Shown here piece by piece: positions 9,268 to 18,478 of a DNA stretch of 41,625 nt. Numbering within the stretch: the stretch's first letter is position 1; each line of letters starts with the position of its first letter. Location of the stretch: positions 1 through 41,625 of the forward strand of contig JAHBSK010000013.1 of assembly GCA_019639175.1 (NCBI GenBank), written 5' to 3'. The position numbers and the translations under genes were made by a program. The notes under the pieces were generated by a model. The model saw only the letters and a list, made by a program, of their open reading frames with translations. It was not told the origin of the DNA and ran no database searches. Source of the stretch: Acidobacteriota bacterium (GTDB taxonomy: Bacteria > Acidobacteriota > Blastocatellia > Pyrinomonadales > Pyrinomonadaceae).

Positions 9268-10125
9268 ATGCGAAAACAAACCTTCATTGCCGCTGTCCTT
9301 TTCTTGTTTGCGTCTCTGGCAGTTCCTTCAGAACTCATTTCTCAATCACGCCCCGCATTCACAAGAACGGCGCTTTCGAGAATGGATGTCCTCTCACGAG
9401 CGACTTTGTTTGAGCAAACGATAGCCGAGGCTGCAAGGAAGGAAGGCGTCGATCCGCTGATCCTCTGGACGATCGCTTATAACGAGACCCGTTTCCGGCC
9501 GTGGCTCACGAGTCCAAAAAATGCACAGGGGATGATGCAATTCATTCCGCCAACGGCGTCCCGGTTTGGACTCACCGACCCGTATGAACCCAATGCGTCA
9601 ATCTATGCAGCGGCCCGGTATGTGAGGTATCTGGACGGGTTATTTGATCGGAGGATCGAGTCTGTCCTTGCCGCCTATAACTCCGGTGAAGGAACAGTTC
9701 TCGCTTATTTGAACGGAAGGACGGTTCGCTCACAAGGCAGGCTGATAAATTCTTCCGGACGGCGAACACCTAGCGGGATCCCGCCATATAAAGAGACGAT
9801 CACCTACGTCTCACAGGGCATGAGGATCTATCGCTGGCTTGAAGCTCAGGGCAAATTTCCGGGAGCCAGGAAAAGGCTAACCCCTGATGCTCCAATGGAG
9901 AGCTTTGCTTCAGGGCACGAGTCACCAAAACAAGAGGATACTTCCGGGAACCCTGCGACCACCGTTCTTTATGATCCCCGTAGCGGCAATCGTTTTCTGG
10001 TCGAGAGCAGTGGACAGACCATCAAACAGCCGATCCATGAGGGCGGGCCGATCATCATTTCTTCTGAAGTCCGGGGACTCACTACACAAAAAGCCAGGTC
10101 GACTTTTGCCGGCATCCCGCCGTGA
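9268..10125 (+). CDS. virB1: VirB1-like lytic transglycosylase
   Basis: 285 residues from the ATG at 9268; a TTG at 9250 in the same frame would add six residues, and neither has a strong SD. A signal peptide covers residues 1-26. The SLT (lysozyme-like) domain follows: KEGVDPLILWTIAYNETRF with the catalytic Glu at residue 73, NAQGMMQFIPPTA, and SVLAAYNSGEG near 133-141. These are the three family 1 transglycosylase motifs. The C-terminal ~90 residues are low-complexity and hydrophilic. VirB1 enzymes open the peptidoglycan for the secretion channel. It leads the rightward arm. Confidence 0.9.
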   Translation: MRKQTFIAAVLFLFASLAVPSELISQSRPAFTRTALSRMDVLSRATLFEQTIAEAARKEGVDPLILWTIAYNETRFRPWLTSPKNAQGMMQFIPPTASRFGLTDPYEPNASIYAAARYVRYLDGLFDRRIESVLAAYNSGEGTVLAYLNGRTVRSQGRLINSSGRRTPSGIPPYKETITYVSQGMRIYRWLEAQGKFPGARKRLTPDAPMESFASGHESPKQEDTSGNPATTVLYDPRSGNRFLVESSGQTIKQPIHEGGPIIISSEVRGLTTQKARSTFAGIPP

Positions 10126-10289
10126 GGTCGCCGATTGGTTCATTTCTGCGCGTCCTCCCGCACCAGCGGTTCGGTTTTGTTCCAAAAAACCGAGATGAAT
10201 TGTCAGACCCCTTTGAAAAACAGCGATATCGCCTTTGGCACCCGGTTTGCGAATACGCTCAAACACGAGCGGACAGGACCGCATATAAA

Positions 10290-11090
10290 ATGATGAAAGA
10301 AAAGAAAGAAGATCAAGTAACAAACGAAACTTCTGCGGCCGCCGCTGCCGTTGAAAGAACTCTCTACCTGACCCGCGATCCCGATGACGTGGTTACGATC
10401 TCGTCTTTGTTCAAGGCGGTATGGATACTCCTGATAGTTCTCGCACTCAGCGTCGGCATCAATGCTTACCTGTCCTTGAGAAAAGCGGATCGTATCGTCG
10501 TTGATAAGTCTTCCGGCCGCGTTATCGAACTTAACAATCGAGATTACGGATCAACGGAGACGGTCAGCATCTCACCGGACACACCGACAGCCACGGACAA
10601 AAGGTATCTGGTTCAGGAGTTTCTCACCTCTCTTTATGAAGTGGAGCAGTCAACACGCGAAAGCCAGGTGAACAAACTTCTGCGGATGCTCGACCCCGAC
10701 CTCTCGATCGCAATGGCAACTCGTCTTAAACAGAACGGCGTTCTGGCGGCTGAGAAATCGGAGAGCGTCAATTCATCGTGGGAGCTTCAGGATCTCACCA
10801 TAGACGAGAACGACCCTTATGTACTCAGGGCGATCGGAGTGAGAAGGATACGCCGCAAGGTAGCCGGCCAAAACGTAGAAGAATCCGTACAGCTTAAAGC
10901 CAAGTTCCTTCTAAAGGACAGTCCATCGTCACCTGTCAGGAACGATAACAATCTGCGCACCGGCTTCACCATCCTCCGCTTTCGCGTCGAGCCTGTGAGC
11001 GGCAAATCCGTGTCCCCGATTTCGCTCATTGCGGACGATGCCGAACACGAGACCGCAGCCGGATCACCGCCCGGTCAAGATCAGCAATAA
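10290..11090 (+). CDS. virB8: VirB8-like T4SS bitopic membrane protein
   Basis: 266 residues from the ATG at 10290, which has AGGA about 11 bases upstream. The frame is also open to a GTG at 10122 that overlaps the virB1 stop (GTGA), giving 322 residues. That start has no SD but would remove a 164-base gap, so it remains possible. One membrane segment covers about residues 41-62 (SSLFKAVWILLIVLALSVGI), with a short cytoplasmic N-terminus and a periplasmic domain of NTF2-like size. ADRIVVDKSSGRVIEL follows the membrane segment, as in VirB8/TraE proteins. VirB8 is an assembly core of the inner-membrane complex. Position before virB9 and virB10 supports the call. Confidence 0.75.
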   Translation: MMKEKKEDQVTNETSAAAAAVERTLYLTRDPDDVVTISSLFKAVWILLIVLALSVGINAYLSLRKADRIVVDKSSGRVIELNNRDYGSTETVSISPDTPTATDKRYLVQEFLTSLYEVEQSTRESQVNKLLRMLDPDLSIAMATRLKQNGVLAAEKSESVNSSWELQDLTIDENDPYVLRAIGVRRIRRKVAGQNVEESVQLKAKFLLKDSPSSPVRNDNNLRTGFTILRFRVEPVSGKSVSPISLIADDAEHETAAGSPPGQDQQ

Positions 11091-11119
11091 TTCAACTGAA
11101 ATATACACCTAAAAATCAT

Positions 11120-12385
11120 ATGAATATTCAACTATCAAAACTCACATTCGCCATGCTGCTTCCGGCGATCATTTCCTTTGGTTGGTCGGAAATAACCGCC
11201 CAGTCACGGCCTAATACCGGAAAACCAAAAACTGCCGGAAAGATCAAACCAAAAAGTTCCTCCAGACCGGCCGCGGAAGTTCCTGCGAAACCTGTCCTGT
11301 CTCCGCAGGAGGCGCCGGTCAAGATCGTCAATCTGGCCGAACCCGATTATCTGTCGGGCGAGGCCAGCGTGACGGTCAATCCCAAGCAGCCGATGGTGAT
11401 CCGCTTGGGACTCGCCCAGAACGCAGTCTCGATAGTCGAGTTTCCCGCTTCTGACGGTATCTATTACATCCACGAGGGCAATCCGAAGCTTGCCTCGGTC
11501 TTTCAATCACCTACGAAGGAAACCGACCGGTCGATAACTGTCTATCCCGGCGAATCGTTTCTGCCAGTCAAAGACGGCAATACGGCTTCCGCGATAAGCC
11601 TCCAAATGCGATCCGGACTTGTGTTGATACTTGAGTTCGTGCCCGTCACCGACCTGAGAAAGAACGCCCACAGATGCGTGATCACCTATGACCGTGAAGC
11701 CGTGATCGCAGCGCGGCGCACGGCAGGTCTTGCATATGACCTCGGCGGCGAAAACGCTCCAGCGGCCCCGCTCAACTCACGGGCAGTCTCGAAGCTCGTC
11801 GGAACCGCACCTATCCCTGAGCCGGTATCAGGTCAGAAGCCGCCTGAAAGAGATCATCCAATAAGCTCGGCTTACACAGATCTCGGAAACGGAAAAAATG
11901 TCCGCAATAAGGGATCGGATAAGCGGAAAACAGACGATGAAATACCCCCCATTGCTAACAAAAGACTCGCCGAATCCATACGAGACCCAAAAAAGAATCT
12001 TGGCCCCTGGTCAAAGCCGCAGCACGGCCTTGAACTCGCCGTCTCCCGTATTACCGAGCTCGACCCTGAAAGCAGGCTTGTCGTTGTCGCCATACGAAAC
12101 GGCACGGCAGCGAACCTGAGACTTGTTCCCGGCTCGCCCGAACTTCAGATACAAACAACCGACGCAAGCGGAAACAGTATTCAAACGACGCGGCTTGATG
12201 TTCAATACATTGAATCGACAACCCTGGAAGGACTTGTTCAGCCCGGTTCGACCGTCTATTACGCGCTTGTTTATAAAGCCCCGATCCTCGGCACGAACCA
12301 GAATGTCCGCGTCCTGGTCGCCCATCGGGAGGCGGCGGACGCACCGATCACTTCATACCTGGGCGATCCGAAAGTAAAGGAGTAA
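11120..12385 (+). CDS. virB9: VirB9-like T4SS outer-membrane core protein
   Basis: 421 residues, longer than the usual ~290. A signal peptide covers residues 1-28 (EITAQ end), followed by a Lys/Pro-rich linker. A VirB9/TrbG-like N-terminal beta domain lies roughly at residues 70-195, with SVTVNPKQPMVIRLGL, SITVYPGESFLPV and LVLILEFVPVTD. After a polar linker, a C-terminal beta domain spans about 290-415 (LELAVSRITELDPESRLVVV). VirB9 binds VirB10 and forms the periplasmic and outer-membrane core. No small VirB7 lipoprotein gene is seen nearby. Confidence 0.75.
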   Translation: MNIQLSKLTFAMLLPAIISFGWSEITAQSRPNTGKPKTAGKIKPKSSSRPAAEVPAKPVLSPQEAPVKIVNLAEPDYLSGEASVTVNPKQPMVIRLGLAQNAVSIVEFPASDGIYYIHEGNPKLASVFQSPTKETDRSITVYPGESFLPVKDGNTASAISLQMRSGLVLILEFVPVTDLRKNAHRCVITYDREAVIAARRTAGLAYDLGGENAPAAPLNSRAVSKLVGTAPIPEPVSGQKPPERDHPISSAYTDLGNGKNVRNKGSDKRKTDDEIPPIANKRLAESIRDPKKNLGPWSKPQHGLELAVSRITELDPESRLVVVAIRNGTAANLRLVPGSPELQIQTTDASGNSIQTTRLDVQYIESTTLEGLVQPGSTVYYALVYKAPILGTNQNVRVLVAHREAADAPITSYLGDPKVKE

Positions 12386-12390
12386 AGAAA

Positions 12391-13752
12391 ATGGAAAAAG
12401 TAACACATGATCCAACTGAAATTCCTACTGCCTTGCCCGGGGTCGAGGATGATGATGATGTCCGCGAAAAACTGCTGCTTGAAGATTCTTCGGACGAACT
12501 CGAAGATGTGGCTGAGGAAGAGGGTCTCGATGATGAGGAACAAGCCGCCAAACCAAATACACGGCGTTGGCAGGTGGTCAGGACGTTCGCCGCGTTCGCT
12601 GTCTTCCTTTGCCTGATGGTTGTCGGTATCGCCTGGTTCTTCGGAATGGGATGGTTTTCAAAACCGCAAACTAAGGCGGTAAACCGGTCGGCCAATCAGG
12701 AAGCTCAAACGTCACCTGTGACCGAGGATGAAAAGCTAAGGATGGCCCTTAGCATGGTCGCTCTGCCGCCAACGGCTTCCGTAAATGCATTGCAGCCGGA
12801 CGATCTGCGCCCTGATGAAAACGGTATTGAGATAACCGGAGATCCATACCTTGAGGCGGACACGGGCAACGTTTCTCCAACGACCGGCTATGACCAAGAC
12901 AGGAACATCCCGATCGGCGAACAAACTTCATATTCGCTGCCGCCGGCATCGGAAACCTCGCCGAACAAGGGTGCCCCGTCCAATCATTCACAATCTGCCG
13001 GTCCCGAAAGCGAAACTCGAAACCTGTCGAGCGTGAACAATTCGGACGGCGCTCGCGGCCAGTCGCTGTTTTTCGGCATATCGAAAAAATCAGCGAAAGA
13101 AGATGTGATCTCTAAACCGGAAGTGCTTGACGCTGCTAAGGCCGAAATACCCGGCCCGGTTTCACCTGCTCAAATACCTTTCGGCACCTTATTGCCAGTT
13201 CGTCTTGTCGGATCCATCTATACACTGCGAAATTCCGGAGGTTTCGTAAGAATGGAGTTGATGCGTTCAGTCGAAGGAAAAGGATATTCGTATCCTGCCG
13301 GAACGCTCGTTATCGGAAACGTCCGCGGCGGTGAGTCGGTAAGAGCTTTCGTCAACATAGTGGGTCTGATCGATCCCGTTTCAGGCGATCTCATCCGGTT
13401 CAGCGGCGAGCTTCTCGGCAGTGACGGCGGCTCAGGAATAGAGGGGAAACGACGGAACCTTACGTCTCAATGGGCTAGGTTTTTTCGAGGTCTAAAAGAG
13501 ACGGCAGGTTCGGTACTCGGTTCTGTCGGAGCGATCCGGTCGGGCAGTACCGTCATCCTTTCTGAGCCGATCCGTCGCGGAACCGAATCTATGTCCGGGG
13601 ATCTGTCGGATGCGATCCTCAAAAATGATCGCGAGAACACTTTCCTTGAGGTTGCGGCCGGCTCCAGCGGTTATGTCCTTGTGACCGGCTTGCCCGAGAA
13701 CGCTCCTACTGCTACAGCAAACAGACCAACACAGGAGGCGACAAAGGAATGA
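12391..13752 (+). CDS. virB10: VirB10/TrbI-like T4SS protein
   Basis: 453 residues, ATG with AAGGAG eight bases upstream. The N-terminus is very acidic (runs of Asp and Glu, residues 18-50). One membrane segment lies at about 64-87 (TFAAFAVFLCLMVVGIAWFF), then a long Pro/Ser-rich periplasmic linker. The C-terminal beta-barrel domain starts near IPFGTLLPVRLVGSIYTL (about 266 on) and includes PAGTLVIGNVRGGESVRAFV and STVILSEPI, the signature of VirB10/TrbI. The protein spans both membranes and couples ATPase action to the outer gate. Its stop overlaps the next ATG (ATGA at 13749-13752). Confidence 0.92.
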   Translation: MEKVTHDPTEIPTALPGVEDDDDVREKLLLEDSSDELEDVAEEEGLDDEEQAAKPNTRRWQVVRTFAAFAVFLCLMVVGIAWFFGMGWFSKPQTKAVNRSANQEAQTSPVTEDEKLRMALSMVALPPTASVNALQPDDLRPDENGIEITGDPYLEADTGNVSPTTGYDQDRNIPIGEQTSYSLPPASETSPNKGAPSNHSQSAGPESETRNLSSVNNSDGARGQSLFFGISKKSAKEDVISKPEVLDAAKAEIPGPVSPAQIPFGTLLPVRLVGSIYTLRNSGGFVRMELMRSVEGKGYSYPAGTLVIGNVRGGESVRAFVNIVGLIDPVSGDLIRFSGELLGSDGGSGIEGKRRNLTSQWARFFRGLKETAGSVLGSVGAIRSGSTVILSEPIRRGTESMSGDLSDAILKNDRENTFLEVAAGSSGYVLVTGLPENAPTATANRPTQEATKE

Positions 13753-14840
13753 TCCCTGACGATCCCGCGCGTCCGCAGGTCGATCCGCGACTCCTTGCGG
13801 GCGAGGGCCGCGAACGCGAGCTTTACGAGTTGCTATGCGCCACGGGTTATGTTCCGGAAGAACAGGTATTCGGGGATTTCTGCGAAAGTCTTAAGTCCGG
13901 TAGAGCGTGGTTGATCTCGGGAACACGCGGGAGCGGAAAGACCGCATTTCCCGAGGCCCTTGCCTCGGCATGCAATCTGACGATGTGCGCGGTCGCGGGA
14001 CGCCAGGGTCTTAAACAAGAAGAGATCCTTTATGACTGGGATCGTGAAGAGCAGGAAGTGTGGATGCGCGAGAATCTTGCGATCGCAAAAGGGCTTCCCG
14101 TGGATGAGCAATCCGAATTTCTCGAAAAGGCGCGAAAGATGAAATGGCAAAGACAGTTCCTGATACTCGGCGAGGTTGGCCTGGCATATGATCTTGCGGC
14201 AAAGGCGGCTCACACGACGCCGACCGATCCGCCTCCAGTGCTGCTACTGGATGAAAGCGACAAGTTCGGGTCAAATATTGAGGACTCTTTGTTAATGCCG
14301 CTTGAACGGGGATTGATCTACATACCGCGATATGAAGGCGGCTGTATAGGTGTTGCCGATTGGGAATCACGTCCGATAGTGATAACTACCTCGAATGATC
14401 TTCGTCATAAGCTGGGCGGCCCGTTTATCTCACGGCATATTTACAGCCGGTTCGCCAATCCCACTCTTGAAAAGGAATTGGAAATTCTTTCGGCGCGGAA
14501 TCCAAAAGCTTTATCCGCGCAGCTAGCTCTCGCGATAAAGCTGCTTGACGCCGTTCGCGGGATCGCCGGAATGGAAGATCATCCGAGCATACGTGAATCA
14601 ATAGACGTGGCGGCAGCATTTGTAAGAAATGCCGTTGAATCGCTCGACCACAATTCGCTGTCAAGGTTTTTTTGCTATTTCGTAAAGACCGGAGAGGCTC
14701 GCGAACTTCTGAGCCTCCAGCTTGATTATCTGCTGGCGATGACAAGTGCCTTTCATCCGGTGATAGACGCCTGGCTTGCGGACAGGGACAAGGAATGGGT
14801 AAATCGCTGGCCGCAGTTGGTCGGACAAATAAGTGGATGA
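13749..14840 (+). CDS. MoxR-type AAA+ ATPase in the VirB11 position
   Basis: 363 residues. Walker A is GTRGSGKT (58-65), Walker B is VLLLDESDKF (164-173) and sensor 1 is VITTSND (211-217). A conserved-looking RHIYSRF (230-236) could supply the arginine finger. The arrangement, and the lid that follows, fit the MoxR/RavA branch of AAA+ proteins, not the hexameric secretion ATPase VirB11, which has an Asp box, a His box and a different fold. MoxR proteins usually act as chaperones that remodel or activate partner complexes. The gene overlaps virB10 by four bases and the next gene by four (14837-14840), so it is made together with the T4SS core. A role in T4SS assembly or energy supply is inference. 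Confidence 0.85.
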   Translation: MIPDDPARPQVDPRLLAGEGRERELYELLCATGYVPEEQVFGDFCESLKSGRAWLISGTRGSGKTAFPEALASACNLTMCAVAGRQGLKQEEILYDWDREEQEVWMRENLAIAKGLPVDEQSEFLEKARKMKWQRQFLILGEVGLAYDLAAKAAHTTPTDPPPVLLLDESDKFGSNIEDSLLMPLERGLIYIPRYEGGCIGVADWESRPIVITTSNDLRHKLGGPFISRHIYSRFANPTLEKELEILSARNPKALSAQLALAIKLLDAVRGIAGMEDHPSIRESIDVAAAFVRNAVESLDHNSLSRFFCYFVKTGEARELLSLQLDYLLAMTSAFHPVIDAWLADRDKEWVNRWPQLVGQISG

Positions 14841-15628
14841 TGCTTAAAAGGAAGAACAAAGAAAGGTCAAAGGAACCACAGGATCCTCCGACGAATGACA
14901 GACTCGAACGATTGTGGAAGCTATTTGATCCGTCGCGGTCGGCGACAATCCTATTTATGGTTCTTCTGGTCGGTGGTTATATGGTCGTGAGGATAACTGC
15001 ACCGTCCGATACGCGGCACGCCCAACTGCGTTTCGTAGATAATGGCGTTGCGAAAACCTTCAATGGCGAATCCGGATCGCAAGATCTATATCAGGAGCCG
15101 CTTTCAGGGGCGGCATATGAGACGGCATTACGTCTTCGGGAAGCCGGTGCTTTGGGACTTTCTGTTTCGTTATCCGTCTTTGCAAAGCAGGCAGCCACGG
15201 GAAACGCACCTTTAACTCATCGGGATGTCATTCGGGAAATGATCACTCGAAAACTGATACCGCCCGGGATCGACGTCGAAAACGGATCACTTCGATCCTA
15301 TTTGAGTGAATTGCGATTCAGCTATCGAAATGAGCCGCTCTCTTTCGAGATATTATCTCTCCCTAAACATCAGGCGACGAGTTCAGGACTCTTATTTAGA
15401 TTCCCGCTCCCGGCCGGCGAATCGAACGCGGTTATGTACTTTGAGTCAGCGAGTTCCGCTCAAATACCCGGGCCGTTCAGCACCACAGAACAGATCACAG
15501 GTGCAGGCTGGAAGATCAGGCATTGGCGTGGCGAGGCATTACCGTTAAATGAATCGATAGTGGGTGAACTCCGCGAGCAAAACGATTGGCTCAAGTCCCG
15601 CGATCAAGGTCAGAAACAAGGTCATTAA
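14837..15628 (+). CDS. Single-pass membrane protein of the T4SS operon, family not recognised
   Basis: 263 residues from the ATG at 14837, which overlaps the MoxR stop as ATGA, the same coupling used at the virB10-MoxR junction; an upstream in-frame ATG at 14795 lies inside the MoxR gene. A very basic N-terminus (MMLKRKNKERSKE) precedes one membrane segment near residues 37-53 (ATILFMVLLVGGYMVVRI). The rest is a predicted periplasmic domain without cysteines or known motifs. The topology resembles VirB8 or FtsH N-terminal regions, but no homology is claimed. Its place between MoxR and virD4 suggests it works with the MoxR ATPase or the coupling protein. Confidence 0.7.
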   Translation: MMLKRKNKERSKEPQDPPTNDRLERLWKLFDPSRSATILFMVLLVGGYMVVRITAPSDTRHAQLRFVDNGVAKTFNGESGSQDLYQEPLSGAAYETALRLREAGALGLSVSLSVFAKQAATGNAPLTHRDVIREMITRKLIPPGIDVENGSLRSYLSELRFSYRNEPLSFEILSLPKHQATSSGLLFRFPLPAGESNAVMYFESASSAQIPGPFSTTEQITGAGWKIRHWRGEALPLNESIVGELREQNDWLKSRDQGQKQGH

Positions 15629-15635
15629 TGTAGAT

Positions 15636-17642
15636 ATGTTTTCTCGTGAAAGGATAGAAAGATATGACGCGGCCTACGGTATCCCGCGAAAGGCGAACGA
15701 GCAGTATTTGCCTTCATATAACGCTTTCTGGCATTGGGCGGCGGATATAGGCAGAAGTGCATTCTCCGTCTTTCTCGGGCTTATCGGTGCCGGTCTCTGC
15801 CTTTTCGCCGGCTGGCTTTTCGGGGATCACGGCCTCATCAACCTGGCGGTCTGGGCAATGGCCTTGTGCTGTCTTGGCGGCGGGTTTGCCGACGCATATT
15901 CGGTTCTCTGGGATTACCGTATCAGGCGTATGAGCACCGCTCACGGGTCGGCCCGGTGGGCGCGGGCTTCGGACCTTGTTCGCTGCGGCCTGATGAACCG
16001 TGTTCGCGGTCTTCCACTCCCTGCCAATTCACTTCCCATTGCAAAAGCATTCGGCGGCCGGGATGTGTTCCTTCCGCCGAGCCAATGGCTCCGGCATTTT
16101 GTGATGTTCGGCCCGACCGGTTCCGGAAAATCGAAGACGTTCTTTATTTCAATGATCAGGGCGATACTTGCTAAGTCATCGTGCCTGGTTTACGACCCGA
16201 AGGGTGAGTTATTCGCTCAAACCGGTCGGTCGGCCAAACGTCTCTTTCGGCTCGACCTCAACGACCCAACAAAAAGCGATCGGTGGAACTTCATCCCGAA
16301 ATGCCGGAACGATCCGGCTTTTGCCTGTCAGGTCGCGGGAATGATGATCGGTATCGAAAGCCGCCGCAAGACCAACGCCGATCCGTTCTGGGGTGACGCG
16401 GAGCAGATCGCATTGACGGCGATCCTGCTGCATATTGCCGAAGTCTATAAGGAAAAGGCAATACCCGCATTTGCGGCAGATTTTCTTCTTTCATTCGGAG
16501 AAGACCGCAACGACGCTTTCGCACAAGCAATGGAGAACTCGCCGAGCCAATATGCGAAACAGGCGTACCTTGCATTCCGGCAGGCTCCGGTTCAAACGCG
16601 CGGCTCGATACTGATCGGCCTCTACAACAAGCTGAGGCCATTTACCCTCGCACCCGCCCGGATGGTAACAATGCCGCCGACAGCGGAAGAAATCGAATCC
16701 GGTTGCCGAGATATTGATTTCTCCGATCTCCGCAAACCGGGAACGGCCATTTATCTTGTTGTCTCAGAAGGAGCGGCGGATATTTACAAAGAGTTCATTG
16801 CAACCTTCCTCGGACAGGCAGTAATGGAAATGCGGCTGGATGGCCTGAACGAGCCTGAACATCCGTGCTTCGTCCTGATCGACGAAGCATATCAACTCAA
16901 CGTCTCCGAAGTAAAACGCATTTCCGGCATCGGTCGGGGTCGCGGCGTCGGTTTGGGGCTGGGGTATCAAGACCTTCCGCAGATGTACGATCAATACGGA
17001 AGAGATCGGGCCAACGCGATCCTCGGCACCGTGATGACGAAGATCTTTCTGCCGGGTCTCGATGATGTGACTGCTGAATACGCCACCAAGCAGCTTGGCG
17101 ACACGACAATTCTCTCAAAGACGTTTCAGGACTTCCCGGGCAGGAAAAGCGACAATACGCGATATGCCGAACAGAAACGCTCACTGATGCACGCATCGGA
17201 GATACGGCAGATAGCGCGGCATTCCGAGGTGTTGATAATAAGCGATACCGCACCGCCGATCCGGGCCGCATATCCACCTCTGGCCGTCCTCAAGAACCAT
17301 TACGCAGCTAAACGAAAAGGCTCGCCGAAGGAGGTACATCTTGGCGACATCGACTCGGCATTTCTTCTTTCAAATCCGGTGAAGACGGTCTCAAAACCGC
17401 TTCCTGAACAGCCGGATGCCGCTAATTTGGTTTCGGAGTATGTGGAAAAGGTCTATACCGACGAGAAACTGGTAGCGGCCCTCAGGACAAAGATGAATAC
17501 CAACCCGAATACACCATCCGAAGAATCAGGTTCGGATGCTTCATACAGGGACATTCTTAACGACCTTCCGGGCTCCGTGCGTCTCATGCTGGCGAAACGA
17601 TACGAGCAGCGTCACTTACGACTCGTCCGCGGGGAGGCTTAA
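15636..17642 (+). CDS. virD4: VirD4/TraG-family coupling protein
   Basis: 668 residues from the ATG at 15636, seven bases after the previous stop; a GTG at 15564 in frame would lie inside the previous gene. Two membrane segments lie at about 42-62 and 66-86. Walker A is FGPTGSGKS (158-166). YDPKGELF follows, typical of VirD4/TraG, and Walker B is VLIDEAYQ (about 411-418). GIGRGRGVGLGLGYQDLPQM is the conserved Q-containing segment after Walker B. VirD4 binds the relaxase-DNA complex and feeds it to the VirB channel. Its presence with the relaxase downstream means the element can, in principle, do both DNA processing and transfer. Confidence 0.95.
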   Translation: MFSRERIERYDAAYGIPRKANEQYLPSYNAFWHWAADIGRSAFSVFLGLIGAGLCLFAGWLFGDHGLINLAVWAMALCCLGGGFADAYSVLWDYRIRRMSTAHGSARWARASDLVRCGLMNRVRGLPLPANSLPIAKAFGGRDVFLPPSQWLRHFVMFGPTGSGKSKTFFISMIRAILAKSSCLVYDPKGELFAQTGRSAKRLFRLDLNDPTKSDRWNFIPKCRNDPAFACQVAGMMIGIESRRKTNADPFWGDAEQIALTAILLHIAEVYKEKAIPAFAADFLLSFGEDRNDAFAQAMENSPSQYAKQAYLAFRQAPVQTRGSILIGLYNKLRPFTLAPARMVTMPPTAEEIESGCRDIDFSDLRKPGTAIYLVVSEGAADIYKEFIATFLGQAVMEMRLDGLNEPEHPCFVLIDEAYQLNVSEVKRISGIGRGRGVGLGLGYQDLPQMYDQYGRDRANAILGTVMTKIFLPGLDDVTAEYATKQLGDTTILSKTFQDFPGRKSDNTRYAEQKRSLMHASEIRQIARHSEVLIISDTAPPIRAAYPPLAVLKNHYAAKRKGSPKEVHLGDIDSAFLLSNPVKTVSKPLPEQPDAANLVSEYVEKVYTDEKLVAALRTKMNTNPNTPSEESGSDASYRDILNDLPGSVRLMLAKRYEQRHLRLVRGEA

Positions 17643-17648
17643 GATTCA

Positions 17649-18140
17649 ATGCTCAAGACCTTAAAAATATCGTTTGTTCTGCTCCCGATGTCCGTCCTGC
17701 TGGTTGTCGGGGTCTATATTTACTCTCTGTGGGCATCGGACAGACAGATGAAAGCGGAGCTTCCGGTCGAAGCCGTCGATGTGATGATGCGGGACCTTCT
17801 TTCATTCCACAAAAAGCGTGGCGGTTTTCCAAAGGACCTCAAAGAAATGGAAAGCGTAGTTTGGGAAAGAAAAGAAAAGCGACATTATTCAGAGGATAAG
17901 CGAGGCATAACGCATCGCAACTACTACTATCTATATACGCGGATAGATCATCATCATTTCACGCTTTGGGCAATTCCTGTAGGACGGGTGCGAGACGATG
18001 CCGCTACCATCTTTCTGGAGTCAACCTCTAAAACCTTTAGAAAATGGAAAGGTGCCGCATTAAGCATAGACCAGATCGGAAATATCAACTTACGGCCGTC
18101 AGAACGACTGTTGACAACGCTTGGACTGGCTAAACAGTAG
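17649..18140 (+). CDS. Small membrane-anchored protein at the end of the T4SS arm
   Basis: 163 residues, not assigned to a family. One N-terminal hydrophobic segment covers about residues 7-28 (ISFVLLPMSVLLVVGVYIYS). The remainder is polar, with FHKKRGGFPKDLKEME, a phrase seen in pseudopilin-like proteins after the N-terminal helix, and a His cluster (DHHHF). GGGGAGG sits 12 bases upstream, within the end of virD4. It is the last gene of the rightward operon. Bases 18141-18212 beyond it show no clear terminator. Confidence 0.6.
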   Translation: MLKTLKISFVLLPMSVLLVVGVYIYSLWASDRQMKAELPVEAVDVMMRDLLSFHKKRGGFPKDLKEMESVVWERKEKRHYSEDKRGITHRNYYYLYTRIDHHHFTLWAIPVGRVRDDAATIFLESTSKTFRKWKGAALSIDQIGNINLRPSERLLTTLGLAKQ

Positions 18141-18212
18141 AATAGAATGAGCGAACTATCTGTGGAAACATATTTGGACTAACGCAAAATACTTAAACGG
18201 TTTGATGTATTG

Positions 18213-18474
18213 TCATAGCGTAGAGTCGTCAATCGGTATCGGCGAACTGTCTGCCGCCGTTCCCGTGGCTGTTATGTTTGTCCTGTTCCCGTAACGGTCA
18301 TACGTGTAAGTCTGGTTCCAGTCTGCCGAACCGCCGCCTGCTCCGGCAGCGATCCCGCCTTTTGCCTTTGTCAGCCTTCCCAACGCATCGAACTCATACT
18401 CCCTGTTCTTTGCATTATTCAAATTGTCAATGATCTTGGTCAGATGGCCTGTCTTTCCGTTCAGGCTAATCGTT
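18213..18474 (-). pseudogene. Displaced RHS core fragment
   Basis: On the minus strand this piece encodes LNGKTGHLTKIIDNLNNAKN, EYEFDALGRLTKAKGG and QTYTYDRYGNRTN, nearly the same as an internal part of the large RHS gene at about 20450-20638. The open part begins within ten bases of the stop of the lipoprotein gene and has an in-frame TGA just before it. It stops after about 85 codons without core or tip. It has no start region of its own. It looks like a remnant left by recombination at the RHS core, of the kind that swaps tip and immunity modules. Confidence 0.8.
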
Positions 18475-18478
18475 CATC

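Noticed and set aside
10122..10289. GTG start at 10122 for virB8 with GTGA overlap
   Set aside because: The overlap is attractive, but there is no SD and the extra 56 residues do not look like VirB8; kept as an alternative, not chosen.
18141..18212. Terminator after the rightward T4SS arm
   Set aside because: No stable hairpin with a T-run could be found in these 72 bases.
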